NCBI RefSeq assembly: GCF_031127815.1
Contig: NZ_JARXHY010000009.1
Location: 62,001-126,000 of the forward strand
Direction of reading: 5' to 3'
Length of the DNA stretch: 64,000 bases
Source: Pelagicoccus sp. SDUM812003
GTDB lineage: Bacteria; Verrucomicrobiota; Verrucomicrobiia; Opitutales; Opitutaceae
Part shown: positions 17,912 to 25,598 of the stretch, in pieces
How positions within the stretch are numbered: the first letter of the stretch is position 1
Layout of the letters: each line of letters begins with the position of its first letter
The notes under the pieces: model-generated
The model's input: only the letters and a program-made list of their open reading frames with translations
What the model was told of the DNA's origin: nothing
Database searches by the model: none
Made by a program: the position numbers and the translations under genes

Positions 17912-19543
17912 TCAGGACTCCCGCTTGCCTTTGCCCATGCGCTTGCGCACTGCTTTGGCATACAAGACCACTGGCACGATCACCAAGGCCGACATGGCTA
18001 GCATGACGAACACGTGAGACTGCTCGATGCTTGCGAGGTTCACGATCTGTCCCGCTTGTTCGTTGTTCACCTGCTTCGCCATGGCAATCGGCCCGATGGC
18101 GCCTTCCTTGGCCGCTGAAAAGCCGTTGCTGAACGCGCTTTCCCAGCCTAGGGCAGAAAGAGAGGCGTACGCCTTGTATCCGATCGCGGAGGCTCCGAGG
18201 GCCAACAATCCGACGCCGACGGTACCGACTCCGATCACGCCAAAACCAACCGCGCCAAGCGATATCAATCCTACCGAGACGATGCCAACGCTGATCGTGC
18301 CCACCGCGTATCCACCCCAGGCGAACAACAGTCCATAGGCCTTTTCTCCCGCGGCGATCCAACCGATCGCCGGACCTTCGTTCCCTTCCGAGTTGGTGAA
18401 CTGCACATGCAGCAGCGGCACGCCGAACAACGTCGCCCGACTGCGATACTCGCGCTTCTTCGAGCCGATCTGGTCGATCTCGCTCTGAAAGAGATCCGGT
18501 CTCCGCAAGCGCTCCGCGATGCGCAAGGCCCGAGAACTGGAAAACATTCGAACGGTCAAATAGAGGTAGCTCGCGGCAAAGCAGATCGCCAGCGCTTGAG
18601 CCAGCCACATGGCGTATCCACTATTCCAATATCCGTGAATGACGAGCTGACGCATGCCAAGAATTCCGGCGACAAACAGAATAGCTAGAGCGAAGTAGGA
18701 AATCACGGTGCGGATCACTTTCCGGCGCTCGAGATCCGTGCGCGATTGATCGAGCCCCGCTCGCAAAGCGAATCCGCTGCTAATGACTCCGGAAATCGAG
18801 GCGAGAAAAGTGGCCACTCCAGTCCATTTCAACGCGGAGCCGATCTGAGCCGCCACCGCGCCGGTGCCGACAGCTTTGGCGGGAGGGGCCATCATGGCAG
18901 GCAGGGCCGCCAGTACTCCTGCAGTGAATACACGGCCGGGCGTGCTGCGGGCCAGCGCGTCTTCCACGAAGGTCATCATGCGTTCCTGCAAGAGCTTTCG
19001 TCCGCGGGATAGCCGTTGTTTCACCGCATCCTCGGAGAGATCGAGCTCGTAGGCGACGTGCTCCACCGAACGGTGCTCTCGGTAGTACAGAATCAATGCT
19101 TCGCGATAGGTTTCCGGCACCTTTTCCAAGGATTGCCACAACAGGGCCTGTTCTTCTTCTTTCATGGTGTACTCCTCAGCTCCTTGGGAATCCGACTCCA
19201 ACTCGCTCGCATGCTCCAACTCCTCGGCTCTGGCCAACGGCTGACGGGCTTCCTTGCGGCGGTGATGGCTGAGCTTGAAACGAAGGATTCCGCACAACCA
19301 CGACTTGAGCTTTTCCGGCTCCTTGAGCCCGGCGAGCTTCTTCCATGCTTCGATGAAGGTTTCCTGGGCCAAGTCTTCGCTTCGGGCCAAATCTCCCAGC
19401 GACGAATATGCCACCGAGCAAAGCAATCGCTGGTACCGGGTAACAATTTTCCCGAAGGCCTGACGATCGCCTTGGAGGGACGCTGTCACAAGAGTGGCGT
19501 CGCCGATGTCCTCAAACGAGGGGCTGTTGGTATTTAGATTCAT
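17912..19543 (-). CDS. ECF sigma factor fused to a membrane domain with glycine-periodic repeats
   Basis: A 543-residue fusion. Residues about 25-95 form sigma region 2 (ARSEDLAQETFIEAWKKL) and about 130-185 region 4 (LSEDAVKQRLSRGRKLLQERM), so it can direct RNA polymerase to promoters. From about 205 on there are several transmembrane helices, and at about 400-455 a run in which glycine recurs every three or four residues (VGTISVGIVSVGLISLGAVG). A last helix ends in a basic tail. Most ECF factors are about 200 residues and are held by a separate anti-sigma factor; none is adjacent, so the fused membrane part may do the regulating. A matching promoter lies directly upstream. Confidence 0.85.
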   Translation of the reverse strand: MNLNTNSPSFEDIGDATLVTASLQGDRQAFGKIVTRYQRLLCSVAYSSLGDLARSEDLAQETFIEAWKKLAGLKEPEKLKSWLCGILRFKLSHHRRKEARQPLARAEELEHASELESDSQGAEEYTMKEEEQALLWQSLEKVPETYREALILYYREHRSVEHVAYELDLSEDAVKQRLSRGRKLLQERMMTFVEDALARSTPGRVFTAGVLAALPAMMAPPAKAVGTGAVAAQIGSALKWTGVATFLASISGVISSGFALRAGLDQSRTDLERRKVIRTVISYFALAILFVAGILGMRQLVIHGYWNSGYAMWLAQALAICFAASYLYLTVRMFSSSRALRIAERLRRPDLFQSEIDQIGSKKREYRSRATLFGVPLLHVQFTNSEGNEGPAIGWIAAGEKAYGLLFAWGGYAVGTISVGIVSVGLISLGAVGFGVIGVGTVGVGLLALGASAIGYKAYASLSALGWESAFSNGFSAAKEGAIGPIAMAKQVNNEQAGQIVNLASIEQSHVFVMLAMSALVIVPVVLYAKAVRKRMGKGKRES

Positions 19544-19559
19544 GAGCTGTTACTTACCA

Positions 19560-19594
19560 GTGCCCGAATCGCAGACCGAGGTGACAGACTTTTT
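19560..19594 (-). promoter_or_regulatory. Probable ECF promoter of the sigma-factor gene (autoregulation)
   Basis: On the minus strand the sequence reads AAAAAGTCTGTCACCT, then 13 bp, then GGGCAC, and the sigma-factor ATG follows 16 bp later. The same two blocks with the same 13-bp spacing occur on the plus strand at 20101-20135. Two identical boxes at fixed spacing are what a sigma factor would recognise at -35 and -10. Confidence 0.68.
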
Positions 19595-19630
19595 GAAGAA
19601 AAACAAAAACGGTCCCCCTGCCATGCCCGC

Positions 19631-20002
19631 TCACACATGCTGATCGATCAATACCGGGTTCCCATCAGGATCGACCACGATCAAGTGAGCCGGGCCACTG
19701 GTCGTCTCATCCGCTTCCGCCACCAGCGGCAGCCCCGCCTCCTTCAGCCTTCGCTGGATGCTCCGCACGTCTTCGAATGTCTCCAACTCGTCACCCGCGC
19801 TCGTCCAACCTGGATTGAAGGTCAGGCTGTTTTTCTCGAACATATCCTGAAACAGTCCGATGGTCGTCCCCTCGTTCCTCATGATGAGCCAGTTCTGCTC
19901 CTGTTTCCCGCCCACCTCTTTAAACCCCAAAGCTTCGTAAAAGCGACGCGAAGCCGCGATATCCTTAACTGAAAGACTAACCGAAAACGCGCCGAGTTTC
20001 AT
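19631..20002 (-). CDS. VOC-family (glyoxalase/bleomycin-resistance fold) protein
   Basis: 123 residues from the ATG at 20002, beginning MKLGAFSVSLSVKDIAASRRFYEALGF, the standard first strand and helix of one VOC half. HLIVVDPDGNPVLIDQH at the C-terminus is the second half's typical ending. VOC proteins bind a metal or small molecule and include lyases, dioxygenases and resistance proteins; the function here is not deducible. The gene sits between the sigma-factor gene and the CIA30-like gene, in the same direction as the former. Confidence 0.85.
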   Translation of the reverse strand: MKLGAFSVSLSVKDIAASRRFYEALGFKEVGGKQEQNWLIMRNEGTTIGLFQDMFEKNSLTFNPGWTSAGDELETFEDVRSIQRRLKEAGLPLVAEADETTSGPAHLIVVDPDGNPVLIDQHV

Positions 20003-20100
20003 AGAGCAGTACCATGGGTTGGAGGTTCGGCGACAGCCTAGTCCATCCGCCATGCTAAGGGCAAGGCTAGGCGAATCGTCGTTTTTCCAAAAAAAAACCA

Positions 20101-20135
20101 AAAAAGTCTGTCACCTTTTTCTCCCCCACGGGCAC
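20101..20135 (+). promoter_or_regulatory. Probable ECF promoter upstream of the CIA30-like gene
   Basis: AAAAAGTCTGTCACCT, 13 bp, GGGCAC on the plus strand, matching the sigma-gene promoter base for base in both blocks and in spacing. The start codon of the CIA30-like gene lies 63 bp downstream. This makes that gene the best candidate target of the membrane-fused sigma factor. Confidence 0.68.
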
Positions 20136-20198
20136 ATACTCTGTGAACGCCGATGCGAGACCGCTTCGGCCAAGCCAACTCCAAAAAGACTAACAAAA

Positions 20199-20792
20199 AT
20201 GAAAACGATCGCCCGCTCCCTCCTGAACGCCGCCAAGGCCCTGCTCGCAATCGCTGCCCTCAGCTCCTCTATCATAGCGGCCGAAACGCCCAGCTTGATC
20301 GACGACTTCAGCGACTCGGATAAAAACAGCTTCGGCTTCCCGCGCATGTATATGAACGATACCACCACCGGCGGATCCACCTCCACCGCGCAAAAGGTGG
20401 AGGACGGCGTCCTGCTCGCCAGCGGCGAGATCGCTCCCCCTCGCGGTCAACCCGGCTGGGCCAGTATGGTCCTGCTGCTCTCCGCCGACGGCACGCCAGT
20501 CGATCTCTCCGCCTACCAAGGCGTTCGACTAAAGGTAAAGCAAAGCCAAGGAATGCTCTCCCTTTCAGTGAACAGCTCGGAAGTGAAAAACTACGACTAC
20601 CACGCCGCCCTAGTGCCCTACCAAAAAGGCGACCAACTCCAGGAAATCACCATCCCCTTCAGTTCCCTCAAGCGCGCTTGGTCCGAACAAACCAAACTCA
20701 ACCCGCAAACGATCCAGAGCATAAGCCTTGTCTCCGTCGGCATGCAAAAAGGCCCCTTCGCCTACGAAATCGACGAAATCAGCTTCTACTAG
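20199..20792 (+). CDS. Exported CIA30-like domain protein
   Basis: 197 residues with a signal peptide (MKTIARSLLNAAKALLAIAALSSSIIAAE); the ATG at 20199 is chosen for it. The mature domain begins LIDDFSDSDKNSFG and contains PGWASMVLLLSADGTPVDLSAYQGVRLKVKQ and a final YEIDEISFY strand, the layout of the CIA30 (complex I intermediate-associated protein 30) beta-sandwich, related to carbohydrate-binding folds. Bacterial members are often exported and of unknown role; binding of sugars or a surface stress function is possible. It carries the shared ECF-type promoter, so it is probably part of the sigma factor's response. Confidence 0.72.
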   Translation: MKTIARSLLNAAKALLAIAALSSSIIAAETPSLIDDFSDSDKNSFGFPRMYMNDTTTGGSTSTAQKVEDGVLLASGEIAPPRGQPGWASMVLLLSADGTPVDLSAYQGVRLKVKQSQGMLSLSVNSSEVKNYDYHAALVPYQKGDQLQEITIPFSSLKRAWSEQTKLNPQTIQSISLVSVGMQKGPFAYEIDEISFY

Positions 20793-20796
20793 CGGT

Positions 20797-20820
20797 AGGG
20801 TCCGGCCGCCGCGCCGGACC
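20797..20820. repeat. REP-like palindrome, copy 1
   Basis: GGTCCGGC-CGCCGC-GCCGGACC forms a perfect 8-bp stem immediately after the CIA30-like stop codon, and the element begins GGTAGGG at 20795. Its layout matches two other elements at 24388 and 25561. It could also act as a terminator for the CIA30-like gene. Confidence 0.55.
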
Positions 20821-20843
20821 TATTGCACCCGCCCATAGATTGT

Positions 20844-20867
20844 GGCCGCGATCGTTGATCGCGGTCC
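20844..20867. repeat. Second palindrome following REP-like copy 1
   Basis: GGCCGCGATC-GTT-GATCGCGGTCC has an uninterrupted 8-bp stem (CCGCGATC/GATCGCGG). It lies 23 bp after the first palindrome, giving the paired-hairpin look of bacterial REP/BIME units. Confidence 0.45.
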
Positions 20868-20919
20868 CATCCAGCCACACCATCGCCTCCAATCCTCCTC
20901 GCATTCAACTCACTTCGCC

Positions 20920-22173
20920 ATGACCGCCCTTCCCTCCAACTCTCGTATCGATTATCTGGATGCAGTTCGCGCCTTCGCTCTACTTCTCGGCATCGTCTTC
21001 CACGCCAGCCTCTCCTTCATGCCGAGCTTCATCGGCTGGGCGGTCATGGATATAAACACCAGCTCGCTGGTGCCGATCTTTCTCCTGATCAGCCACTCCT
21101 TTCGCATGGAGCTGTTTTTTCTCATCGCCGGTTTCTTCAGCCACATGACATTCTACAAGAAAGGAACCAGCGCCTTCCTAAAGTCTCGTGCCACCCGCAT
21201 CGTTCTACCCTTTGTAGTGGCCTGGTTCATACTACGCCCACTGCTGGTGTCTGGATGGGTCATGGGAACGGAAAGCATGCGCGGCGAGGTCGATATCTGG
21301 AACGGCCTTAGCCAGGGGTTTCAAACCTTGAAAGCGCTTCCCGCAGGCATCTTCACTGGCAGCCACCTCTGGTTTCTCTACTACCTCGTCCTTGTCACCG
21401 TGACCACGCTCGTCGTCAAGAAACTGCTCGCCCTTGCTCCGTCCGCTCAGAATTGGCTAGGCGCCACCGTAGACCGCATCATCCAGTGGGTGGCCAACAC
21501 CTCCAGCTCCGCAGCCATCCTCGCCATTCCAACCGCCTTCTGTCTCTGGCGAATGAGTCAGTGGGGAATGGATACACCGGACAAAAGCCTCATTCCCCAT
21601 CTGCCAACCTTCCTCGTCTACCTCGGCTGTTTCAGCTTCGGGTGGCTCCTTCATCGCCAGCCGGAATTACTCACGAATCTATCGCAGCTCACTCCAACCC
21701 GCATTATAAACCTCTTCGCCAGCATCGGATTCACCATCTATCTCTCTGGCTTTCAAGCGAATCCAAGTTTCGAATACATCGCCGAAGCGCGAGCCGCCTT
21801 TTGCTTCAGCTATGGTGTCATGATGTGGTCGCTGGTATTTGTCAGCATCGGACTGTTCCGCGTCGTGATTCGCAAACAAAACGCCATCGTACGCTACGTG
21901 GCCGACGCCTCGTATTGGCTCTACCTGATACACCTGCCCATCGTGGTCTGGCTGCAGATCGCCTTCGCTGAGCTCCAGCTGAACTGGTTCATGAAACTCG
22001 CCGCAATCAGCGGTATCACTATCGCCTTCAGCCTGCTCACCTACGACCTGTTCGTGCGCTCGACCTTCATCGGCAAAACCCTGAATGGCGCCCGCAAGCG
22101 AAGAGCGATTTTCGCAAGAGGCGGCTCCGAAACCTCCTCTTCCAAAAAAACACAGGAGTTGCACACAGCGTAG
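20920..22173 (+). CDS. Acyltransferase family 3 membrane protein
   Basis: About 417 residues from the ATG at 20920, starting SRIDYLDAVRAFALLLGIVFHASL. This opening (R.xxLDxxRxxAxLxVxxxH) and about ten transmembrane helices identify the acyltransferase-3/OpgC type, which moves acyl groups (acetyl, succinyl) onto sugars, glucans or lipids at the membrane. FFLIAGFFSHMTFYKKG and ASYWLYLIHLPIVVWL are typical segments. The acceptor is unknown; the carbohydrate-rich neighbourhood suggests a glycan. The start at 20842 would only add non-membrane residues. Confidence 0.83.
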   Translation: MTALPSNSRIDYLDAVRAFALLLGIVFHASLSFMPSFIGWAVMDINTSSLVPIFLLISHSFRMELFFLIAGFFSHMTFYKKGTSAFLKSRATRIVLPFVVAWFILRPLLVSGWVMGTESMRGEVDIWNGLSQGFQTLKALPAGIFTGSHLWFLYYLVLVTVTTLVVKKLLALAPSAQNWLGATVDRIIQWVANTSSSAAILAIPTAFCLWRMSQWGMDTPDKSLIPHLPTFLVYLGCFSFGWLLHRQPELLTNLSQLTPTRIINLFASIGFTIYLSGFQANPSFEYIAEARAAFCFSYGVMMWSLVFVSIGLFRVVIRKQNAIVRYVADASYWLYLIHLPIVVWLQIAFAELQLNWFMKLAAISGITIAFSLLTYDLFVRSTFIGKTLNGARKRRAIFARGGSETSSSKKTQELHTA

Positions 22174-22293
22174 CGAAAGCAATGCAGGTTCTGGGCATCG
22201 AAAAACGACTCCGAAATCGCCCCATTTGGCTCTCCTCCTGACTTGTGCTCAAATCCAAAACCGGCTACCGATCGTATTTCTATTGAGCGCAAA

Positions 22294-24378
22294 ATGATGC
22301 ACAGGTCACGATCCACCCCTTGGGCGATTACCCTAATCGCCTTCCTTTTTCTGATTAGTCCGCTACTGGCGAAAACCGAACTCCCTGCGGGTGGCGTGGC
22401 CCTTTTGCCTGGAAATATCACCGTGACAGGCGGATTCTGGCCGGGCGAAAACGGCGGCTCGCCCGTCGCCTCCGCCAGCGTCGTTTCCGTCGACCACCCA
22501 GACTTCACCCAAGCCCGACGCGTGACGGTCTCCAACCCGGCCGGCCAATTCTGGAATGGAGCCTTGCAGTTCACCGTCAACCAGGCGGTCGCCGAGGGCG
22601 ACGTCATGATGGTGCGCCTCTTCTTCCGCTCCATCGAGTCCAACGACGAGTCCGGCGTCGGCTTCGCCACCGTCTTCCCCCAAGGCCCCGCCCCGGACTT
22701 CAACAAATACCTGCAGCGCGAAATCACCGCCACCGATCAGTGGACCGAGTATCTCCTGCCCTTCGTAATGACCGAAAGCCTCCCTTCCGGACAACTCTCC
22801 TTGCAGATCGGGGCCGGAGCGGGATCTAAAACCCAAATCTGGGAAGTGGCCGGTATCGAGTTCATAAACTACCAGCAAACCCTCGCTCTGGACGACCTGC
22901 CCATCACCCGCCCGTCCTACGCGGGACGCGAGCTTGACGCATCCTGGCGGGACGCAGCCGCCGCACGTATCGAACAACACCGCAAGGGCGACTTTCAGCT
23001 GAAGGTCCTCGATGCCAATGGAGACCCCATCCCTAACGCCGACATCTCCATAGAATTTCTCCGGCACTCCTACCACTTTGGCTCCGTCATCGTATCCAGC
23101 ATCATCATGGGTACCGGCAGCGACAATGACACCTACCGAGAAAAATTTCTCGATCTCTTCAACCAAAGCGGCCCGGAAAACGACTTCAAATGGGGCCCCT
23201 GGGCCGGCGAATGGGGTTCCAGCTACGCCGCCTCGCAAACCCTCGCTGCCATGCAATGGCTGCGCGACCGCGACATCTATACCCGCGGCCACGTCATGGT
23301 TTGGCCCTCCAAAGGCAACCTGCCAAACCTCATCCAAAGCTACCTGCCCGAAGGCAACCCCGCGGCCGCCGACCCGGAAGCCAAGCAAATCGTGCTCGAC
23401 CACATCGACGACGTGGCCTCGCGCAGCGCCGACTACGTGGACGAGTGGGACGTGCTCAACGAGCCCTACGACAACTACTACCTCATGGACGCCTTCGGAG
23501 ACGAAGTCATGGTGGACTGGTTCGAACAAGCCCGAGCCCACCTCGAACGCCATGCGCTTTACATCAACGACTACGGAATACTCTCCGCGGGCGGACGCGA
23601 CTTCGCCCATCAGGACCACTATGAAGAGACCATCCGCTACCTGCTGGAAAACGACGCCCCGCTCAACGGCATCGGCATGCAAGGTCACTTCAGCAGCTCG
23701 CCGACCGGCATCGAACGCATCTACGACATTTTCGAGCGGTACCACAACGCCTTCCCCGAGCTCGATATACGCGTCACCGAATTCGACATCAGCACCGAAG
23801 ACGAGGAAATGCAGGCCGACTTCACCCGCGACTTCCTCACCATCGCCTTCAGCCACCCCGCCACCGTTGGCGTGCAATGCTGGGGATTTTGGGAAAACGC
23901 CCATTGGCGATCGGACGCCGCAATGTATACCAGCGATTGGCGCGAAAAGCCCAACGCCGTTGCCTGGCGCACGCTCACCAAAGAAACCTGGTGGAACGAC
24001 TTCCAAGGCGCCACCGACGCCAGCGGTCTGTTCTCCGATCGTGGCTTCTACGGCGACTACCGAGCCACTATCACCATCGACGGCGAAGCTCATGTCTACG
24101 ACTTCAGCTTAGCGAAAGGAGGAGCGACCAACGTCACCTTGCAAATCGGTAGCGACCCTTCGAATACGCCACCGCCGGAGCTCTCCATCGGACACGGTCG
24201 GGAATTCCTCGAATTGGCCCTTTCCCAACACGACGGCGAGCCCTATGTGCTGCAAACCTCCGGCGACTTGGAAAACTGGAAGACCATCCTCGACCTGGAA
24301 AACCTCACTCCCGGCCTCAGCTACGAGCACCTCTTCTACCCGGAGGCCACCACCTTCTTCCGCATCCTCGAGAAGTAG
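22294..24378 (+). CDS. Endo-1,4-beta-xylanase, glycoside hydrolase family 10
   Basis: About 694 residues with a signal peptide (MMHRSRSTPWAITLIAFLFLISPLLAK). An N-terminal carbohydrate-binding-like beta-sandwich (about 35-200) precedes the GH10 barrel. The acid/base is Glu390 in DVLNEPYDN and the nucleophile Glu496 in RVTEFDIS, both classical GH10 motifs; RGHVMVWPS is also visible. After the barrel a short beta domain and a C-terminal module (LQTSGDLENWKTILDLE...TTFFRILEK) resemble the end of the GH43 protein. It hydrolyses the xylan backbone and fits upstream of the GH39 and GH43 activities in this window. Confidence 0.93.
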   Translation: MMHRSRSTPWAITLIAFLFLISPLLAKTELPAGGVALLPGNITVTGGFWPGENGGSPVASASVVSVDHPDFTQARRVTVSNPAGQFWNGALQFTVNQAVAEGDVMMVRLFFRSIESNDESGVGFATVFPQGPAPDFNKYLQREITATDQWTEYLLPFVMTESLPSGQLSLQIGAGAGSKTQIWEVAGIEFINYQQTLALDDLPITRPSYAGRELDASWRDAAAARIEQHRKGDFQLKVLDANGDPIPNADISIEFLRHSYHFGSVIVSSIIMGTGSDNDTYREKFLDLFNQSGPENDFKWGPWAGEWGSSYAASQTLAAMQWLRDRDIYTRGHVMVWPSKGNLPNLIQSYLPEGNPAAADPEAKQIVLDHIDDVASRSADYVDEWDVLNEPYDNYYLMDAFGDEVMVDWFEQARAHLERHALYINDYGILSAGGRDFAHQDHYEETIRYLLENDAPLNGIGMQGHFSSSPTGIERIYDIFERYHNAFPELDIRVTEFDISTEDEEMQADFTRDFLTIAFSHPATVGVQCWGFWENAHWRSDAAMYTSDWREKPNAVAWRTLTKETWWNDFQGATDASGLFSDRGFYGDYRATITIDGEAHVYDFSLAKGGATNVTLQIGSDPSNTPPPELSIGHGREFLELALSQHDGEPYVLQTSGDLENWKTILDLENLTPGLSYEHLFYPEATTFFRILEK

Positions 24379-24387
24379 GGCCCCACC

Positions 24388-24412
24388 GGTAGGGGGTGGG
24401 CGCCGCCCCCCA
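24388..24412. repeat. REP-like palindrome, copy 2
   Basis: Starting GGTAGGGGGTGGGCGCCGCCCCCC, this imperfect palindrome follows the xylanase stop by about 10 bp. It shares the GGTAGGG start and the GCC-rich loop with copies 1 and 3. Confidence 0.45.
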
Positions 24413-24450
24413 AGCCTCAGCAAAACGCCCATCCCCGATACCCACAAAAA

Positions 24451-24478
24451 AGCCCGGCCTTCCTGAGAAAGCCGGGCT
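24451..24478 (-). terminator. Terminator of the RRM-protein gene
   Basis: AGCCCGGC...GCCGGGCT makes an 8-bp stem with a 12-nt loop. On the minus strand it is followed by a run of T residues, and it lies 22 bp after the RRM stop codon. On the plus strand a shorter T-poor flank follows, so it may act in both directions. Confidence 0.75.
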
Positions 24479-24500
24479 GAAAAATTCGATTTATCGACGC

Positions 24501-24857
24501 TTAGCGACGACCGTAACCGCCACGATGGCCTCCGCCGCCGCCGCGATTGTCACGGCGATTGCCACCACCGTAGCCACCACCGCCACCGCCGCCGTAGCCG
24601 CCACCTTGGCGAGGGGCGCGAGGGGTAGCCTCACGAACGGACAAAGCGCGACCAGACACCTCATGGCCGTCAAGGCCTTCGATAGCTGCCTTCGCTTCCG
24701 CAGCGTCATCCATGGTGACGAATGCGAAGCCGCGAGAGCGACCGGTTTCGCGGTCGGTGATAATCTTCAAAGCGGACACCGAGCCATAAGCTTCAAAAGC
24801 ATCCTGCAAATCGCCTTCAGAGGCGTCGAACGAAACGTTTCCTACGTATATTTCCAT
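24501..24857 (-). CDS. RRM RNA-binding protein with glycine-rich tail
   Basis: 118 residues. A single RNA-recognition motif occupies residues 1-80 with RNP2 (IYVGNV) and RNP1 (RGFAFVTM) intact, followed by a Gly/Arg-rich tail (about residues 85-118) such as YGGGGGGGYGGGNRR. Such proteins are common in cyanobacteria and some other bacteria and act as cold-shock-like RNA chaperones. A well-formed terminator follows. The 5' region is long and AT-rich, which for cold-shock genes can hold regulatory RNA structure, though I see no defined element. Confidence 0.92.
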   Translation of the reverse strand: MEIYVGNVSFDASEGDLQDAFEAYGSVSALKIITDRETGRSRGFAFVTMDDAAEAKAAIEGLDGHEVSGRALSVREATPRAPRQGGGYGGGGGGGYGGGNRRDNRGGGGGHRGGYGRR

Positions 24858-25233
24858 TTTTTAGTCTTCTATTAAGCATCTGAGTTGAGTTCGAAGTAGG
24901 TAGGATTCGAACAGCGACGCTTGAACTGGAATATACCTGGAGTGGCCATATGAACTCGGCCCCCCTGAAACTTGAGCCGCCACATGATTCGAAAAATCCC
25001 ACAATTACCAGCGTAATCGCTCAACGAACGAAAAATGTTGCCCACAGAGCCACCCCCAGACGCTTGGCCCAACCCGATCCCTAGAGTTCCCAAAATCCCT
25101 GTTGGCATATCCCAATATCACCACACTACGTACTTCTCCCAATACGATGCCCACCTAGGACACCTCCGATACCCAAGCCGCAGCGTTCATCACCCGCTGT
25201 GCTACCTCCGGCGGACACGAACGTGGCTACTAG

Positions 25234-25561
25234 GACCTCAAGCCAGTCCACCTCAACCGCCTTATCGACCTAAAACACGAACGCGCTACCGAGGAAAAAT
25301 GCGGACTCATCCGTTACCTCCGCCCCGAGTATCAGAATCCCAACTACGCCGCAGCAGCCCAACAGGCCGTCCAAAGCGACCTCGCTATCGAAACCCCAAC
25401 CGAAGCATTCGCCCCCAAAGCCAAGCACACCTAGCCCCAAACCACCCGCGAGCAGATCGCCCAGCTTCAAGCAGCTCCTGCCCTCCACCGGCCACACCGC
25501 TGCCGAGCTCATCGTGGAACGATCCGATCCGATCAAATATATATCGCCAAAGCTCCGCTAG
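25234..25561 (+). pseudogene. Decayed 3' end of an MmeI-like DNA methyltransferase
   Basis: In one frame the DNA reads LNRLIDLKHERATEEKCGLIRYLRPEYQNPNYAA, which matches the C-terminal pattern (LN.ERA.EE..G.IRWLRPEYQNP) of large type IIL/MmeI-family DNA methyltransferases, by my recollection of that family. The frame meets a stop at 25432, continues as TTREQIAQLQAA, and needs a frame change near 25475 to give LPSTGHTAAELIVERSDPIKY and a final stop. The upstream 350 bp lack a usable frame. Only a scar of a lost restriction-modification gene seems to remain. The rest of 24858-25233 shows nothing I can name. Confidence 0.5.
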
Positions 25562-25587
25562 GCGTGGCACGGCGGCCACGCCCTACC
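25558..25587. repeat. REP-like palindrome, copy 3 (inverted relative to copies 1 and 2)
   Basis: GGCGTGGC-ACGGCG-GCCACGCC is a perfect 8-bp stem at 25561-25582, directly after the pseudogene remnant and before the purL stop. Read on the minus strand it begins GGTAGGGCGTGGCCGCC, the same opening as the other two copies. Confidence 0.55.
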
Positions 25588-25598
25588 ATTAGCCACCG

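Noticed and set aside
22363-24093. Long minus-strand open frame inside the GH10 xylanase gene
   Set aside because: It is a mirror of the GC-rich coding strand; the plus-strand frame has intact GH10 catalytic motifs, and the minus frame has no recognisable domain.
24890-24925. tRNA-like T-arm motif (GGATTCGAAC)
   Set aside because: No acceptor, D-arm or anticodon arm could be drawn around it.
24940-24990. Possible insertion-sequence end near the methyltransferase remnant
   Set aside because: The GGCCCCCCTGAAACTTGAGCCG segment vaguely resembles an IS terminal repeat, but there is no partner repeat or transposase in the window.
25035-25592. 185-codon proline/arginine-rich plus-strand frame
   Set aside because: It is out of frame with the methyltransferase-like pattern and reads as low-complexity sequence; the decayed frame explains the region better.
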